Below are positions 15,291-24,281 of a stretch of 64,000 nucleotides of DNA, piece by piece; position 1 is the stretch's first letter; the number at the start of each line of letters is the position of its first letter. The DNA is from an uncultured bacterium (GTDB taxonomy: Bacteria > Bacteroidota > Bacteroidia > Bacteroidales > Marinifilaceae). Made by a program: the position numbers and the translations under genes. Location of the stretch: NCBI GenBank assembly GCA_905216195.1, contig CAJMSX010000006.1, forward strand, positions 1-64,000, read 5' to 3'. The notes below the pieces were generated by a model. The model was not told where the DNA came from. It saw only the letters and a program-made list of their open reading frames with translations, and did not search any database.

Positions 15291-17606
15291 TCAGTTAACG
15301 GAAATTTCATCTATAAATAAAAATCCGAAATTTCCTTTACCCCCATGCCATTCCGGAATTTTATGCTCAGACAAAACCGTTACTTTTACGTAACGGGCTG
15401 TCAGCGCAGGAAAATTCAGCACATGGTCGTATATACCATTCCGGTCCGCTTGTTGCATAGGAGGATATTCCTCAGAGGCCACCTCTTTATAATTTTTTCC
15501 GTCTTCAGAAACAGCCACAGAAAATCCCCGGGCATCGAACACCCAATCTCCCTTTTCTACGCAGCAGGAAACGGATACACTGGAAATCTCCGTCGGTTTG
15601 AGCAAATCGATTACCGCTTCCATATCATTTTTATAAAAAGCTATCCAGCGACCGGTTTTATAATTGGATCCTCCTTTTAAACCGTCGACTAAAGTGGGCG
15701 CTCCTTTAAATTCATACTGTTTATTAACGGGCTGATTCAGAGTTACCGGCTTGATAGTAGCCTTATTAAACGAAATGGTTTCCGACAAAACTTTACTTTT
15801 CCCGCCGGGCCGGACGGCCACAGCCTTCAAGGTACAATCCGAATCTATCTTCAATACCCCGCTATAGACAGGCGAAGCTTCCGTCGGCTCCGTCCCGTCC
15901 AGGGTATAATGTATAGCCGCATGATCGATAGTGGAAAGTGTCACATCCAATTTTCCTGCTTTTACATCCGGAGTAAATTCGGCAGTAATATTATACAAAT
16001 GCCTGGCAAAATTATATCCCTCCAACTGATAGATCGCAAACAGATGCGGCAAACGGGTGAGGAAATCCTCATAATTTTTCTTTTCCGGCAGGGTCCACTG
16101 TACTTCACTCAAAGCTGCCATACGAGGCAATACCATGTATTCCACCTGTTTGAATGCAGGAATATATTCCACCCAAAGATTAGCCTGTAAACCGATAATG
16201 TGTCGTTTCTGGTCAGGAGTCAGTACAGCCGGCACAGGTTCGAAATGATAGACATTTTCAATGGGTACGTACCCGCCGATAGCCAGGGGCTCATCCTTGG
16301 TATCTTTCGTTTGATAATAATCGAAATAGAGGTAAGTCGTAGGCGTCATAATCACATCATGCCCCTGCCGAGCCGCTTCTATACCGCCCTCCGTGCCTCT
16401 CCAGGACATTACCGTAGCATTAGGAGCCAACCCGCCTTCCAGAATTTCATCCCAACCGATAATCTTCCGGCCGTGGGCATTGAGGAAATTCTCGGCATGC
16501 GAAATAATAAAGCTTTGCAGGCGCTCTTCCGAAGAATGGCCGTCTTTGGGCTTCAATCCCAATTTTTTGATACGGGCCTGACATTTCGGACATTTTTCCC
16601 AACGCACTTTCGGGCATTCATCCCCGCCCACATGTATGTAGGGGGAAGGGAAAATCTGAATCAGTTCTTCCAGAACCCCGTCGATGAACGCTAAAGTCTT
16701 ATCGTTTCCGGCACATAATACATCTTCGGCCACTCCCCATTGCGTCCACACCTCGTACGGTCCGCCCGTACATCCCAATTCCGGATAAGCAGTCAAAGCC
16801 GCCAGCATATGTCCCGGCATATCGATCTCCGGAACAACGGTAATGTAACGCTCTTTCGCATAGGCAACAATTTCCTTCGCCTCTTCCTGGGTATAATAGC
16901 CACCGTACGGGATGCCGTCATATTTACCGGAATTGCGGCCGATTACCGTCTCTTTCCGTTTGGAACCGATTTCCGTCAGTTTAGGGTATTTTTTAATCTC
17001 AATTCTCCATCCCTGATCATCACTCAAATGCCAGTGAAAATAATTGAGGTTGTGTAAAGCCAGCATATCTATATACCGTTTTACGGAATCCAGGGTAAAG
17101 AAATGACGGCTCACATCCAGCATCATGCCGCGATATTTAAAACGCGGATAATCCCGGATAGTCACCGGAGGCAAAACGACCTTCGCCTCCGCTACTACCG
17201 GAAGGGACTTCCGCAGGGTCTGAATGCCCCTGAACACTCCTGCTTCGGTCGGAGCAGCGATAGTCACCGTTTTACCGGTAACCGTCAACTGATAAGCCTC
17301 CGGATTTTCAGCGGTTAATCCCAGCTTCAAAACGATGGTTTTATCACCTTCGGTTCCGGCCTGGGTTTTTAACACCTTTCCGGTAGATTCTTTCACGTAT
17401 TCAGACAGAAATTCCGCATTTCTCTGCATCCGGGGGTTTTCTCCGGGATAAAGAATCTGCACTTCATTATCCAAAACAAACGGCGTTCCGTTTCCTGCAG
17501 TGATCTCCTGCGGTAAAGGAATCACCCGATAATCCGCCTTTTCCGCCTGGGGGCCACAGGATACCAGACATACGAACGCACTTACATACATTATTAATTT
17601 TTTCAT
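15291..17606 (-). CDS. GH20 beta-N-acetylhexosaminidase lipoprotein
   Basis: A 771-residue exported enzyme removing terminal beta-N-acetylhexosamines. Start chosen at the ATG at 17604-17606 (MKKLIMYVSAF), because it gives an SPII signal ending CLVSC; the longer frame from 17666 adds 20 residues before it. Domains in order: GH20b-type N-terminal domain (YRVIPLPQEITAGNG), the catalytic barrel (FKYRGMMLDVSRHF, HWHLSDDQGWRIEI, and the catalytic pair in IHVGGDECPK), a chitobiase-like C-terminal domain (HYTLDGTEPTEAS) and an F5/8-type C module at the end. It lies 70 bp downstream of the GH2 gene on the same strand and probably trims host glycans for the SusCD system upstream. Confidence 0.95.
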   Translation of the reverse strand: MKKLIMYVSAFVCLVSCGPQAEKADYRVIPLPQEITAGNGTPFVLDNEVQILYPGENPRMQRNAEFLSEYVKESTGKVLKTQAGTEGDKTIVLKLGLTAENPEAYQLTVTGKTVTIAAPTEAGVFRGIQTLRKSLPVVAEAKVVLPPVTIRDYPRFKYRGMMLDVSRHFFTLDSVKRYIDMLALHNLNYFHWHLSDDQGWRIEIKKYPKLTEIGSKRKETVIGRNSGKYDGIPYGGYYTQEEAKEIVAYAKERYITVVPEIDMPGHMLAALTAYPELGCTGGPYEVWTQWGVAEDVLCAGNDKTLAFIDGVLEELIQIFPSPYIHVGGDECPKVRWEKCPKCQARIKKLGLKPKDGHSSEERLQSFIISHAENFLNAHGRKIIGWDEILEGGLAPNATVMSWRGTEGGIEAARQGHDVIMTPTTYLYFDYYQTKDTKDEPLAIGGYVPIENVYHFEPVPAVLTPDQKRHIIGLQANLWVEYIPAFKQVEYMVLPRMAALSEVQWTLPEKKNYEDFLTRLPHLFAIYQLEGYNFARHLYNITAEFTPDVKAGKLDVTLSTIDHAAIHYTLDGTEPTEASPVYSGVLKIDSDCTLKAVAVRPGGKSKVLSETISFNKATIKPVTLNQPVNKQYEFKGAPTLVDGLKGGSNYKTGRWIAFYKNDMEAVIDLLKPTEISSVSVSCCVEKGDWVFDARGFSVAVSEDGKNYKEVASEEYPPMQQADRNGIYDHVLNFPALTARYVKVTVLSEHKIPEWHGGKGNFGFLFIDEISVN

Positions 17607-17634
17607 ATTCCTATATATTAAGTTGTTAAATCGC

Positions 17635-17654
17635 TCAGGGGGACGGAGCAAATG
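17635..17654. repeat. REP-like fragment
   Basis: TCAGGGGGACGGAGCAAATG is a degenerate half of the REP-like arm seen at 4228. It lies in the 70-bp gap between the GH2 and GH20 genes. No matching second arm is present. Confidence 0.5.
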
Positions 17655-17676
17655 TGCCGCCGACACCCCTTACGGT

Positions 17677-20172
17677 CTATTTACTCTGCAGTTTTAAACT
17701 TGCACTTTTCACTCCGGGGGCCGATGCCTCAAAAGTAATGTAGCCGGGTTTTTCCCCCGATTGCACAATGGCTGTCAGCATTCCGCTGAAGACCGGCATT
17801 TCCGGCTGATGAAACAAATAAACGCAAGTGGCATCTCCGTTGGCTGCAGCCCGGTATGTGCCGGCGCCCTTCACCTTAAAATGAATGAGGCGCGAGTCGG
17901 CCGGACAAAGGTTGCCGGCTTTATCCACTATTTTCACCGTTATGAAGGATAAATCTTTCCCGTTAGCTGTCAATTGTGTACGATCGGCGCAAAGTTCGAT
18001 ACGGTGAGGTTTCCCGGCGGTATGGATTTCTTTTTCTGCAACGGCCTTTCCGTCTTTATCGTAGGCCACCACTTTTACCGTACCGGGTTCGTATTTCGTA
18101 TCCATCCACATCAGGCGATAGCGTTGCTGGCGTTTTAAGGCAACGGCATCTTCTTTACTCCCGCTATTCTGAACCGTTACGGACAGATCTTTGGTACGTT
18201 TCCCCTGACTTTTACCGTTGATGAACAATTCTGCAGAAGGATAATTGGTATAAACGAATACCGGGGTAATTTTGCCTTCACGCCCTTTCCAATTCCAATG
18301 GGGCAGGATATGTAAGGTCTCTTTACCGGGGTTCCAGTGACTCCGGTATAAATAATACCGGTCTTTCGGAATGCCCGCTAAGTCGATTATACCGAAAAGG
18401 GAACTGTGACTGGGCCAATCCGTATAGTAAGGAGTCGGTTCTCCCAAATAATCAAAACCGGTCCATACGAATTCTCCCATACAATAGGGCAAATCCTCAT
18501 GTTGGATAAAATCATCTTCGGGTAGGTTGGACCAGCTACAATGCTCTACATCATAAGAAGAACTTTGATGATCCTCATATTTGGCCATCGATTTTCTTTC
18601 AACCGGGAATTTATAAACACCCCTTGCACTTACCGTAGAGGCCGTTTCACTCCCCAATATGATTTGCTGAGGCAATTTTTGGTATGCTTCGGGATAAATA
18701 TACGGGCGATAATTGAATCCGGGCACTTCCATAACAGCCGCGAAATTATTGTTGATTACCGCCTGGGGCTGGTCCATCCCTTGTGTAACCGGACGGGTCG
18801 GATCTTCCCGACGACAAATATCCTGTAAAAAACGGGCTATCTGCGAACCACCCTTCATGCTTTGTTCGGGCACTTCGTTTCCGATACACCACATTACCAC
18901 ACTGGGATTGTTACGGAAATTATAAAGCAAATTCGTCAAATCTTTCTCTGCCCAGCGGTCGAAATAGAGGTTATAACCGTTTTTGCATTTCGGATATTTC
19001 CATTCATCAAAAGTTTCGGCCATAATCATCATACCCATTTCATCGCATAGGTTTACCAGATCGGGTGCAGGCATATTGTGCGAAGTACGTATGGCGTTAC
19101 ATCCCATATCTTTTAACAAACGGATTTGCCGGCGGATGGCAGCTTCATTGACGGCTGCTCCTAACGGTCCCAAATCATGATGCAGACACACCCCTTTAAA
19201 CAATGCCCGTTTCCCGTTCAGAAAAAAGCCCTGGTCAGGCCGGATCTCAATGGAACGGATACCGAAACGTGTGGTATACTCGTCTTTCAATTCCCCGTTC
19301 TCGTATAATTTGGAAACAGCTGTATATAAATAAGGAGATTCGGTATCCCATAATTCCGGATGTTTTACAATCAGATTTTGTTCGAATTTATCACAATCGT
19401 AAGCACTTAAGACGGTGGAACAGCTCGCTACCGTCCGCTCCCCGGCGTCTTTGATCTCCGTAACAAGCCGGTAGTTTTCCGGAGCTTTCGCAGCCGGCCG
19501 GACCACAGAGGTTTTCAAGTTTACTTTAGCGAAACGGGGCGTGATCAACGGTGTCGTCAGCTGAGTGCCCCAAACCGGAATATGCACATCTCCGGTAACG
19601 ATAAGGTGTACATTCCGGTATATTCCGGCTCCCGGATACCAGCGGGAAGATTCGGGGTAGTTTTCTAAACGTACGCTCAATACATTTTCTCCTTCCTTCA
19701 GATAAGGAGTAATATCGAAGTAGAAAGAATTATAACCATACGGCCAGTAACCGGCTTCTTTTCCGTTAACATACGCACGGGTGTTACTCATTGCTCCATC
19801 GAAAAGCAGGATGGCCTTTTGACCGCTTCTGAATTGCGGCAAATCGAAGCGCGTACGATACCAGCCCACTCCTACAAATGGAAGCCCCCCGGTACGCCCG
19901 GCATGTTCCAGGGCTTTTTTTTGCCCGTCCTGAGTGATGGCTACTTCCTGCAAATCGTTTTGTGCACTGAAAGGGCCATAGATCGCCCAATCATGAGGGA
20001 TAGTCACTGTTTGCCAAGCGGCATCGTTATACTCGGTAAAGGCAAACTGCGGGTTATCTTCCCGGGTAAATTTCCAGTTTTTCTCCAGGAGAAACTCGGT
20101 CCGGACTTGTGCCTGTGAAAACATTGCCAAGCACAGGCACCCTACTACGGTAAATATACACTTTTCTTTCAT
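17677..20172 (-). CDS. GH2 beta-galactosidase-type glycoside hydrolase
   Basis: An 831-residue secreted enzyme with a signal peptide ending in FSQAQ. It has the GH2 sugar-binding jelly roll (WQTVTIPHDWAIYGPF, ENVLSVRLENYPESSRWYPG), an Ig-like domain and a TIM barrel with ALFKGVCLHHDLG, the acid/base region VVMWCIGNEVPEQS and the nucleophile region ILGSETAST. A C-terminal GH2 Ig-like extension (YDKDGKAVAEKEIHTAG) and invasin-like domains follow. GH2 enzymes of this layout are mostly beta-galactosidases; other beta-glycoside specificities are possible. It is paired with the GH20 gene downstream, consistent with stepwise cleavage of galactose then N-acetylglucosamine from mucin-like or milk glycans (inference). 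Confidence 0.9.
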   Translation of the reverse strand: MKEKCIFTVVGCLCLAMFSQAQVRTEFLLEKNWKFTREDNPQFAFTEYNDAAWQTVTIPHDWAIYGPFSAQNDLQEVAITQDGQKKALEHAGRTGGLPFVGVGWYRTRFDLPQFRSGQKAILLFDGAMSNTRAYVNGKEAGYWPYGYNSFYFDITPYLKEGENVLSVRLENYPESSRWYPGAGIYRNVHLIVTGDVHIPVWGTQLTTPLITPRFAKVNLKTSVVRPAAKAPENYRLVTEIKDAGERTVASCSTVLSAYDCDKFEQNLIVKHPELWDTESPYLYTAVSKLYENGELKDEYTTRFGIRSIEIRPDQGFFLNGKRALFKGVCLHHDLGPLGAAVNEAAIRRQIRLLKDMGCNAIRTSHNMPAPDLVNLCDEMGMMIMAETFDEWKYPKCKNGYNLYFDRWAEKDLTNLLYNFRNNPSVVMWCIGNEVPEQSMKGGSQIARFLQDICRREDPTRPVTQGMDQPQAVINNNFAAVMEVPGFNYRPYIYPEAYQKLPQQIILGSETASTVSARGVYKFPVERKSMAKYEDHQSSSYDVEHCSWSNLPEDDFIQHEDLPYCMGEFVWTGFDYLGEPTPYYTDWPSHSSLFGIIDLAGIPKDRYYLYRSHWNPGKETLHILPHWNWKGREGKITPVFVYTNYPSAELFINGKSQGKRTKDLSVTVQNSGSKEDAVALKRQQRYRLMWMDTKYEPGTVKVVAYDKDGKAVAEKEIHTAGKPHRIELCADRTQLTANGKDLSFITVKIVDKAGNLCPADSRLIHFKVKGAGTYRAAANGDATCVYLFHQPEMPVFSGMLTAIVQSGEKPGYITFEASAPGVKSASLKLQSK

Positions 20173-20211
20173 ATTCAGTTATTATTATCATACCACATTC
20201 ATTCATTTAAA

Positions 20212-20219
20212 CAAAGATA
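20212..20219 (-). promoter_or_regulatory. Possible -7 box of the GH2-GH20 operon
   Basis: TATCTTTG on the minus strand fits TAnnTTTG and lies about 40 nt before the GH2 ATG. The -33 position has no TTTG, so confidence is limited. Confidence 0.35.
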
Positions 20220-20374
20220 TATATATTTTTCACTATTATTTATAATATTATTACTTTTATACGAAAATAATAGAATAAAACTCATGAAACAGCCGAAATG
20301 CTGTCCGAACAACTTTACTTCTCCGGACACCGTAAAAAGACAAAAGGGCTTCAAATAAAACTACGCATAAAAAT

Positions 20375-21211
20375 ATGAAAAAACGTATGCATTCGGGCCA
20401 GGAAATGGAGATTCCCGTATTAGGCATGGGGACCTGGAATATGGGAGATGTTCCGGCAAAGCGCGCAGAAGAAATCCGGGCTTTACGCAGAGGGATAGAA
20501 CTGGGTATGAATATCATCGATACGGCAGAATTGTATGGAGACGGCCGTTCGGAAACTCTCGTCGGCGAAGCCATCCGGGAAATACGGGAAAAAGTTTTTC
20601 TGATCAGCAAGGTGCTACCCTCTCATGCGCATAAGCAAGGGACGATAAAAGCCTGTGAAAACAGTTTGAAACGCTTGGGAACCGATTATCTGGATTTATA
20701 TTTATTACATTGGCAGGGACCCTACCCTTTTGAAGAAACAGTAGAAGCTATGCTGGAATTGCAAAAAAGCGGAAAAATCAACTCTTGGGGCGTAAGCAAT
20801 ATGGATGTGGCGGAAATGGAAGCTTTTTTCCGTATTTCCGGTGGTAGTACCTGTGCCGCCAATGAAATCTTATACAACCTGACCCGCCGTGGAGCAGAAT
20901 TCGACTTACTTCCCTGGTGCCGGCAAAAGCAGGTTGCCGTAATAGCTTATTCCCCCATCGAACAAGGTCGTTTGCTAAACCATCCGATTCTGTCAGAAAT
21001 AAGCCGCCGGCACGAAGCAACCCCGGCTCAGATAGCACTGGCCTGGGTGCTCCGTCAACCCCATGTCATAGCGATCCCCAAAGCCGGCACAGTGAAACAC
21101 ATTGAAGAGAATTTCAAAAGCCTCTCCCTCCGTCTTACACCGGAAGACTTAAATAAACTGGACTCCGCTTTTCCCGGACCGACCCGGAAACAGGAACTGG
21201 AAATGATATAA
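20375..21211 (+). CDS. Aldo/keto reductase
   Basis: A 278-residue NADPH-dependent oxidoreductase with the AKR (beta/alpha)8 barrel. The catalytic tetrad is visible: Asp and Tyr in IIDTAELYGDG, Lys in VFLISKVLP and His in LYLLHWQGP. The cofactor-binding end has AYSPIEQGRL and VIAIPKAGTVKHIEENFKSL. The length is normal for the smaller AKR families. The substrate is not predictable. It is divergent from GH2 and convergent with the flavin-type gene at 21283, with a REP hairpin between the stops. Confidence 0.92.
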   Translation: MKKRMHSGQEMEIPVLGMGTWNMGDVPAKRAEEIRALRRGIELGMNIIDTAELYGDGRSETLVGEAIREIREKVFLISKVLPSHAHKQGTIKACENSLKRLGTDYLDLYLLHWQGPYPFEETVEAMLELQKSGKINSWGVSNMDVAEMEAFFRISGGSTCAANEILYNLTRRGAEFDLLPWCRQKQVAVIAYSPIEQGRLLNHPILSEISRRHEATPAQIALAWVLRQPHVIAIPKAGTVKHIEENFKSLSLRLTPEDLNKLDSAFPGPTRKQELEMI

Positions 21212-21221
21212 ACTCAGGAAG

Positions 21222-21273
21222 CAATCACGGGGACGGGGCAATTGATCAATCAATTGCCCCGTCCCCGTGATTG
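21222..21273. repeat. REP-like perfect hairpin, copy 2
   Basis: Perfect 23-bp arms (21222-21244, 21251-21273) around a 6-nt loop, with the same GGGGACGGGGCAATTG core as 4228-4279 and one symmetric base-pair change (CAATCACGGGG for CAATCAGGGGG). It lies between two convergent genes and could also end both transcripts. Confidence 0.8.
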
Positions 21274-21282
21274 TCTGGAAAG

Positions 21283-21960
21283 CTAGTTTTTTCCCATCCA
21301 TCTTTTTAATTTCGGGAAATATTTTTTCATTTGGGCAATCGCCTCCTCTTTTGTATATTTAGTATTGCAAGCCCCGTTGAATTCGTCGAGAAACCGGATG
21401 CAATGTTCAATCATCCCATCCATGGTACAATCCTGAACAAATGCTCCGTCTTTATAACAGTAGCAACAATATTCGTAATTGGCAGAACCGTCTTCATTCG
21501 TTCCGAACTGTTCGTCAGTCTGCATGGGCATACCACAACTCTGACAAAACAGATTCATGTATTTCCGGTCTTTCACGAACACGTTGTCAATCCAGTAGGT
21601 TGCCGATTTCGGCGTAAATTTCAGCACGCAATACTCGGGATCCTCCACTCCGCCAGGGAAATGAGGCAACATCCAATCGCCCCAAAGCGAACGCTTTACG
21701 GCTTCGTCAGTGACAATCTCCATTTCGCCTGTATAAACGACACTGTCTCCGCCACATACAATCGAAACACCCGCCTTGGGATTTGCCTTGAAATGAGCCG
21801 TCTTTGCCGAACTCGTTCCGGTTGAAACATAAAGCACCCCGTTTTCTTCTTTGAGTTTGACCATCGCCACCGGACGAGGATAACCGTTTTCGTCTATGGA
21901 TGCGACTGTAATTATTTGTGCCGATGCAACTATCTGAGCCGCTTTTTCTTTGATATTCAT
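21283..21960 (-). CDS. Pyridoxamine-phosphate-oxidase-like protein fused to a zinc ribbon
   Basis: A 225-residue protein. Residues about 1-135 form a PNPOx-like split barrel (IITVASIDENGYPRPVAMVK, HFKANPKAGVSIV, KFTPKSATYWID), a fold that binds flavin in general-stress and PNPOx families. Residues about 137-225 are a putative zinc-ribbon domain with CQSCGMPMQ and YEYCCYCYKDG cysteines followed by a helical tail. The zinc ribbon is also found alone in Bacteroidales, so this is a natural fusion. Function unknown; a flavin- or heme-dependent redox role is possible. Confidence 0.8.
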   Translation of the reverse strand: MNIKEKAAQIVASAQIITVASIDENGYPRPVAMVKLKEENGVLYVSTGTSSAKTAHFKANPKAGVSIVCGGDSVVYTGEMEIVTDEAVKRSLWGDWMLPHFPGGVEDPEYCVLKFTPKSATYWIDNVFVKDRKYMNLFCQSCGMPMQTDEQFGTNEDGSANYEYCCYCYKDGAFVQDCTMDGMIEHCIRFLDEFNGACNTKYTKEEAIAQMKKYFPKLKRWMGKN

Positions 21961-22250
21961 AGCTGTTATTTTAGTTTTTTAATGGGTATGATGTCTATCC
22001 CTGAATTCTCTTCGGGATGATTTTATCTGTCATTTGGTAAAAGTAGATACTTTATCGGAATCAGCAAAAATACCCCGGCATAACTTCTCCATAAAATGAC
22101 TTTAACGACTTTCTTATAAAACATGCTCCACCTTCAATCACAAGGGAGCTAGGAGCTGGGAGCTTACCCTATTAAAAAAATTAACCCTTACCGAGTCTAT
22201 TGCTTTAATCCGGGAAAATGTCTATCCAGACAAATTCCCGGACTGCTCAT

Positions 22251-23027
22251 CTACATTTTTTTCCCGATATAGAATACATACCCGTAAAATTCTTTGTATT
22301 TACGATATAACTCCATTTCGTGCCGCTGCCCCGCAATAAGTTCGGCAACGATTTGATTACCGGCATGTTTTTTCACAAAGGCCTCCTGTATTTTGCAGCA
22401 GGGAGCAAAATAATGGTCCGTCCAGCAATTTTCCGGTAAAATGAAAGTAGCAACAGGAACGTAACCTGCCTTTTGCATCTGGGCGACTTTATTCGGAATC
22501 GTATCTATTTCCGTGTAATGCGCCATCCAGAAATCATAGATTTCTGCCGGACGTTCGGGTGTAAACCACGAAGCCTCCGAAACAGCGATATAACCGCCTT
22601 TTCTTAGATATTGCCTCCACTCCTTTAGCCCTCGTTCAAAACCAATATTGTAAATAGCCCCTTCCGACCAAATGAGGTCTAAAGATTCATTTTCGAAAGG
22701 CAGAGGTTCTACCATTGAACCGACGATGCCTTTTACCCGGTCAGAGAGACCCAGTGCGCGGGCATTCCGGTTGAATATAGTGATGAAACCGGGGAACAGG
22801 TCGATCCCGGTGATCTGTCCCGGAGCATTTTGCGCCAGCGTCCGGGTCTGTCCGCCCGTACCACAGCCGAGATCGGCGATGCGGGACTGCAGAGTCAGGT
22901 TATCAATAAATTCCAATGCCCTGACGGTTATTTCCGGACTACCCGGCCCTTGACGTTCCACATGAGAAAAGTATTCACAGATTAAACTAAAATCGAATTC
23001 GTGAATGGTTTTATTTTTACTACTCAT
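22251..23027 (-). CDS. Class I SAM-dependent methyltransferase
   Basis: A 258-residue cytoplasmic methyltransferase with a Rossmann SAM-binding core: motif I RIADLGCGTGGQTRTLA (about 55-71), the acidic loop ITGIDLFPGF, and motif IV LDLIWSEGAIYNIG. The C-terminal part (AHYTEIDTIPNKVAQMQKAGY) is typical of the UbiE/COQ5-like methyltransferase group. The substrate is unknown. It stands alone on the minus strand; a promoter-like box lies about 195 bp upstream. Confidence 0.9.
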   Translation of the reverse strand: MSSKNKTIHEFDFSLICEYFSHVERQGPGSPEITVRALEFIDNLTLQSRIADLGCGTGGQTRTLAQNAPGQITGIDLFPGFITIFNRNARALGLSDRVKGIVGSMVEPLPFENESLDLIWSEGAIYNIGFERGLKEWRQYLRKGGYIAVSEASWFTPERPAEIYDFWMAHYTEIDTIPNKVAQMQKAGYVPVATFILPENCWTDHYFAPCCKIQEAFVKKHAGNQIVAELIAGQRHEMELYRKYKEFYGYVFYIGKKM

Positions 23028-23222
23028 TATTTTCAGGTATGTAGCATACAGGTGACGGTATACTCATACCACTCCTCCCGGTATGCTGATTAATAAAGAA
23101 AATCTAATATATAAGAATCATTCCCGGAAAGAACTCTCCGGAAGTAAACGAAAGGACAACCTGCATCGAAGACGCAGATTGTTTACTAAACCAAATCCGA
23201 TTTGAATGTTGTTGTCATGGTG

Positions 23223-23254
23223 CAAAGATAAACTTTCTTTTCCATTTCCCCAAC
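23223..23254 (-). promoter_or_regulatory. Promoter of the methyltransferase gene
   Basis: TATCTTTG (23223-23230) with GTTG (23251-23254) 20 nt upstream fits the Bacteroidales pattern, the -33 with three of four bases. It implies a leader of about 190 nt; apart from this the 313-bp gap 23028-23340 holds nothing I can name. Confidence 0.45.
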
Positions 23255-23340
23255 AGGGACCTCAAAATGATATTTTTAAAAGAGTGGGATTGGAATCGAT
23301 ATTAAAACCGGAATAAGAGTAGCTTAATAAGCGGCAACCT

Positions 23341-23718
23341 TCATTTCCGGAGACTTTTTGCCTGGTATTCTTCCCGTTTCTTTTTCGGAAGTTTTTTCAC
23401 GACTTCTTCCACGGAATGTGCTATCAACTCTGCAATCAGTTTATCCGGCACATCCTTTTGAAGATAGACGGAATTCCACATCAAATTATTGCCTGCATAA
23501 AATCCTTTGGTAATCCCTTCATACTTCTCTCTCAATTCTACCGTTTTTTCGGGATCACATTTCAAAACGATAAAATAGTCCGCCTCTTTAGGGTTCAGAG
23601 GAAAAAAGGCAAACATCTTATTCATAATTTTATAGACCATTACGTCTTCTCCGAAAGGAGTACATTCTTCTGCATCTTTAACTGCCAGACAATGATTTCG
23701 TAATTCTTCAATATTCAT
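23341..23718 (-). CDS. MmcQ/YjbR-family protein
   Basis: A 125-residue protein. I chose the ATG giving MNIEELRNHCLAVKDAEE at 23718 because the family normally starts with this motif; an upstream in-frame ATG at 23748 adds ten residues. Family landmarks are CTPFGEDVMVYKIMNKMFAF, the central FIVLKCDPEKTVELREKYEG and GFYAGNNLMWNSVYL. These small CyaY-like-fold proteins are described as DNA-binding, but their physiological role is unclear. It is monocistronic, so context adds nothing. Confidence 0.88.
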   Translation of the reverse strand: MNIEELRNHCLAVKDAEECTPFGEDVMVYKIMNKMFAFFPLNPKEADYFIVLKCDPEKTVELREKYEGITKGFYAGNNLMWNSVYLQKDVPDKLIAELIAHSVEEVVKKLPKKKREEYQAKSLRK

Positions 23719-23861
23719 AAACTCAAATAATAAATTTTTCGGATTCATTATCCGATGTACTTCAGCGTCGCGATAGAAATTGTATTTTTATGTCGTTTCA
23801 AAGATAGTATACAAAACCTATATATCCTGCTTTCGGGTCTTTCAAACAAGATGAAAACCAT

Positions 23862-23959
23862 AAAAAAGTCCCGCAATGTTGATATTGCAGGACTTGTCTC
23901 TTCTTTGCCGCCGTTTGGTGTTTTTTATGGGATTGCCTGGGGTTTTAACTCAGGTCAAT
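23862..23959 (-). repeat. tRNA-terminator-like module, copy A
   Basis: On the minus strand this reads a T-arm-like hairpin (CCTG/CAGG, 23936-23954), CCAAACGGCGGCAAAG, and then a stem at 23867-23894 followed by T6. It matches the region downstream of tRNA-Lys (37317-37390) and copy B at 27729. The T-arm-like part is degenerate and no complete tRNA is present. The rest of 23749-24166 shows nothing else. Confidence 0.6.
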
Positions 23960-24166
23960 CACGGTATTAAATATCAATATGTTATTTATTATCGTCCTTT
24001 TGAGAGGGTACAATTTGGATACTGACTTTTTTAAGGGTTTCTGTCCGCTCTTGGCGGATGTCTGTCTCCATTTATCTTGGGTTCAAAAGTACGCATTCAT
24101 TTTGAATTGCCGTAAAAAAACTTTGCTGACTAAATCTGCTTTTGCACTTTGTTATGCTTCTATTTA

Positions 24167-24197
24167 TTTGTTTTCCAAGTATATTTGACTATATTTG
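24167..24197 (+). promoter_or_regulatory. Promoter of the Fic gene
   Basis: A full Bacteroidales consensus: TTTG (24167-24170), 19 nt, TATATTTG (24190-24197). Initiation is predicted near 24203, exactly where the operator repeats begin. Confidence 0.7.
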
Positions 24198-24202
24198 CAA
24201 AA

Positions 24203-24265
24203 TATTCGTGTAATGCAAAAGCATTATATTCGTGTTTTACACTAATCAAATAGTCGTGTAATACA
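24203..24265 (+). promoter_or_regulatory. Three 24-bp-spaced direct repeats in the Fic leader
   Basis: TATTCGTGTAATGCA (24203-24217), TATTCGTGTTTTACA (24227-24241) and TAGTCGTGTAATACA (24251-24265) start exactly 24 bp apart, which is just over two helical turns. They lie between the transcription start and the start codon at 24282. This is a likely cooperative operator, possibly bound by the N-terminal winged-helix-like part of the Fic protein itself (inference). Confidence 0.6.
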
Positions 24266-24281
24266 TAAAAGAATTAAGATT

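Noticed and set aside
23936..23954. A second tRNA gene at module copy A
   Set aside because: Only a T-arm-like hairpin is present; no anticodon, D arm or acceptor pairing can be found upstream.
24203..24265. CRISPR array (three repeats at 24-bp intervals)
   Set aside because: Only three 15-bp repeats with 9-nt gaps, directly between a promoter and a start codon, and no cas genes; an operator is the better reading.
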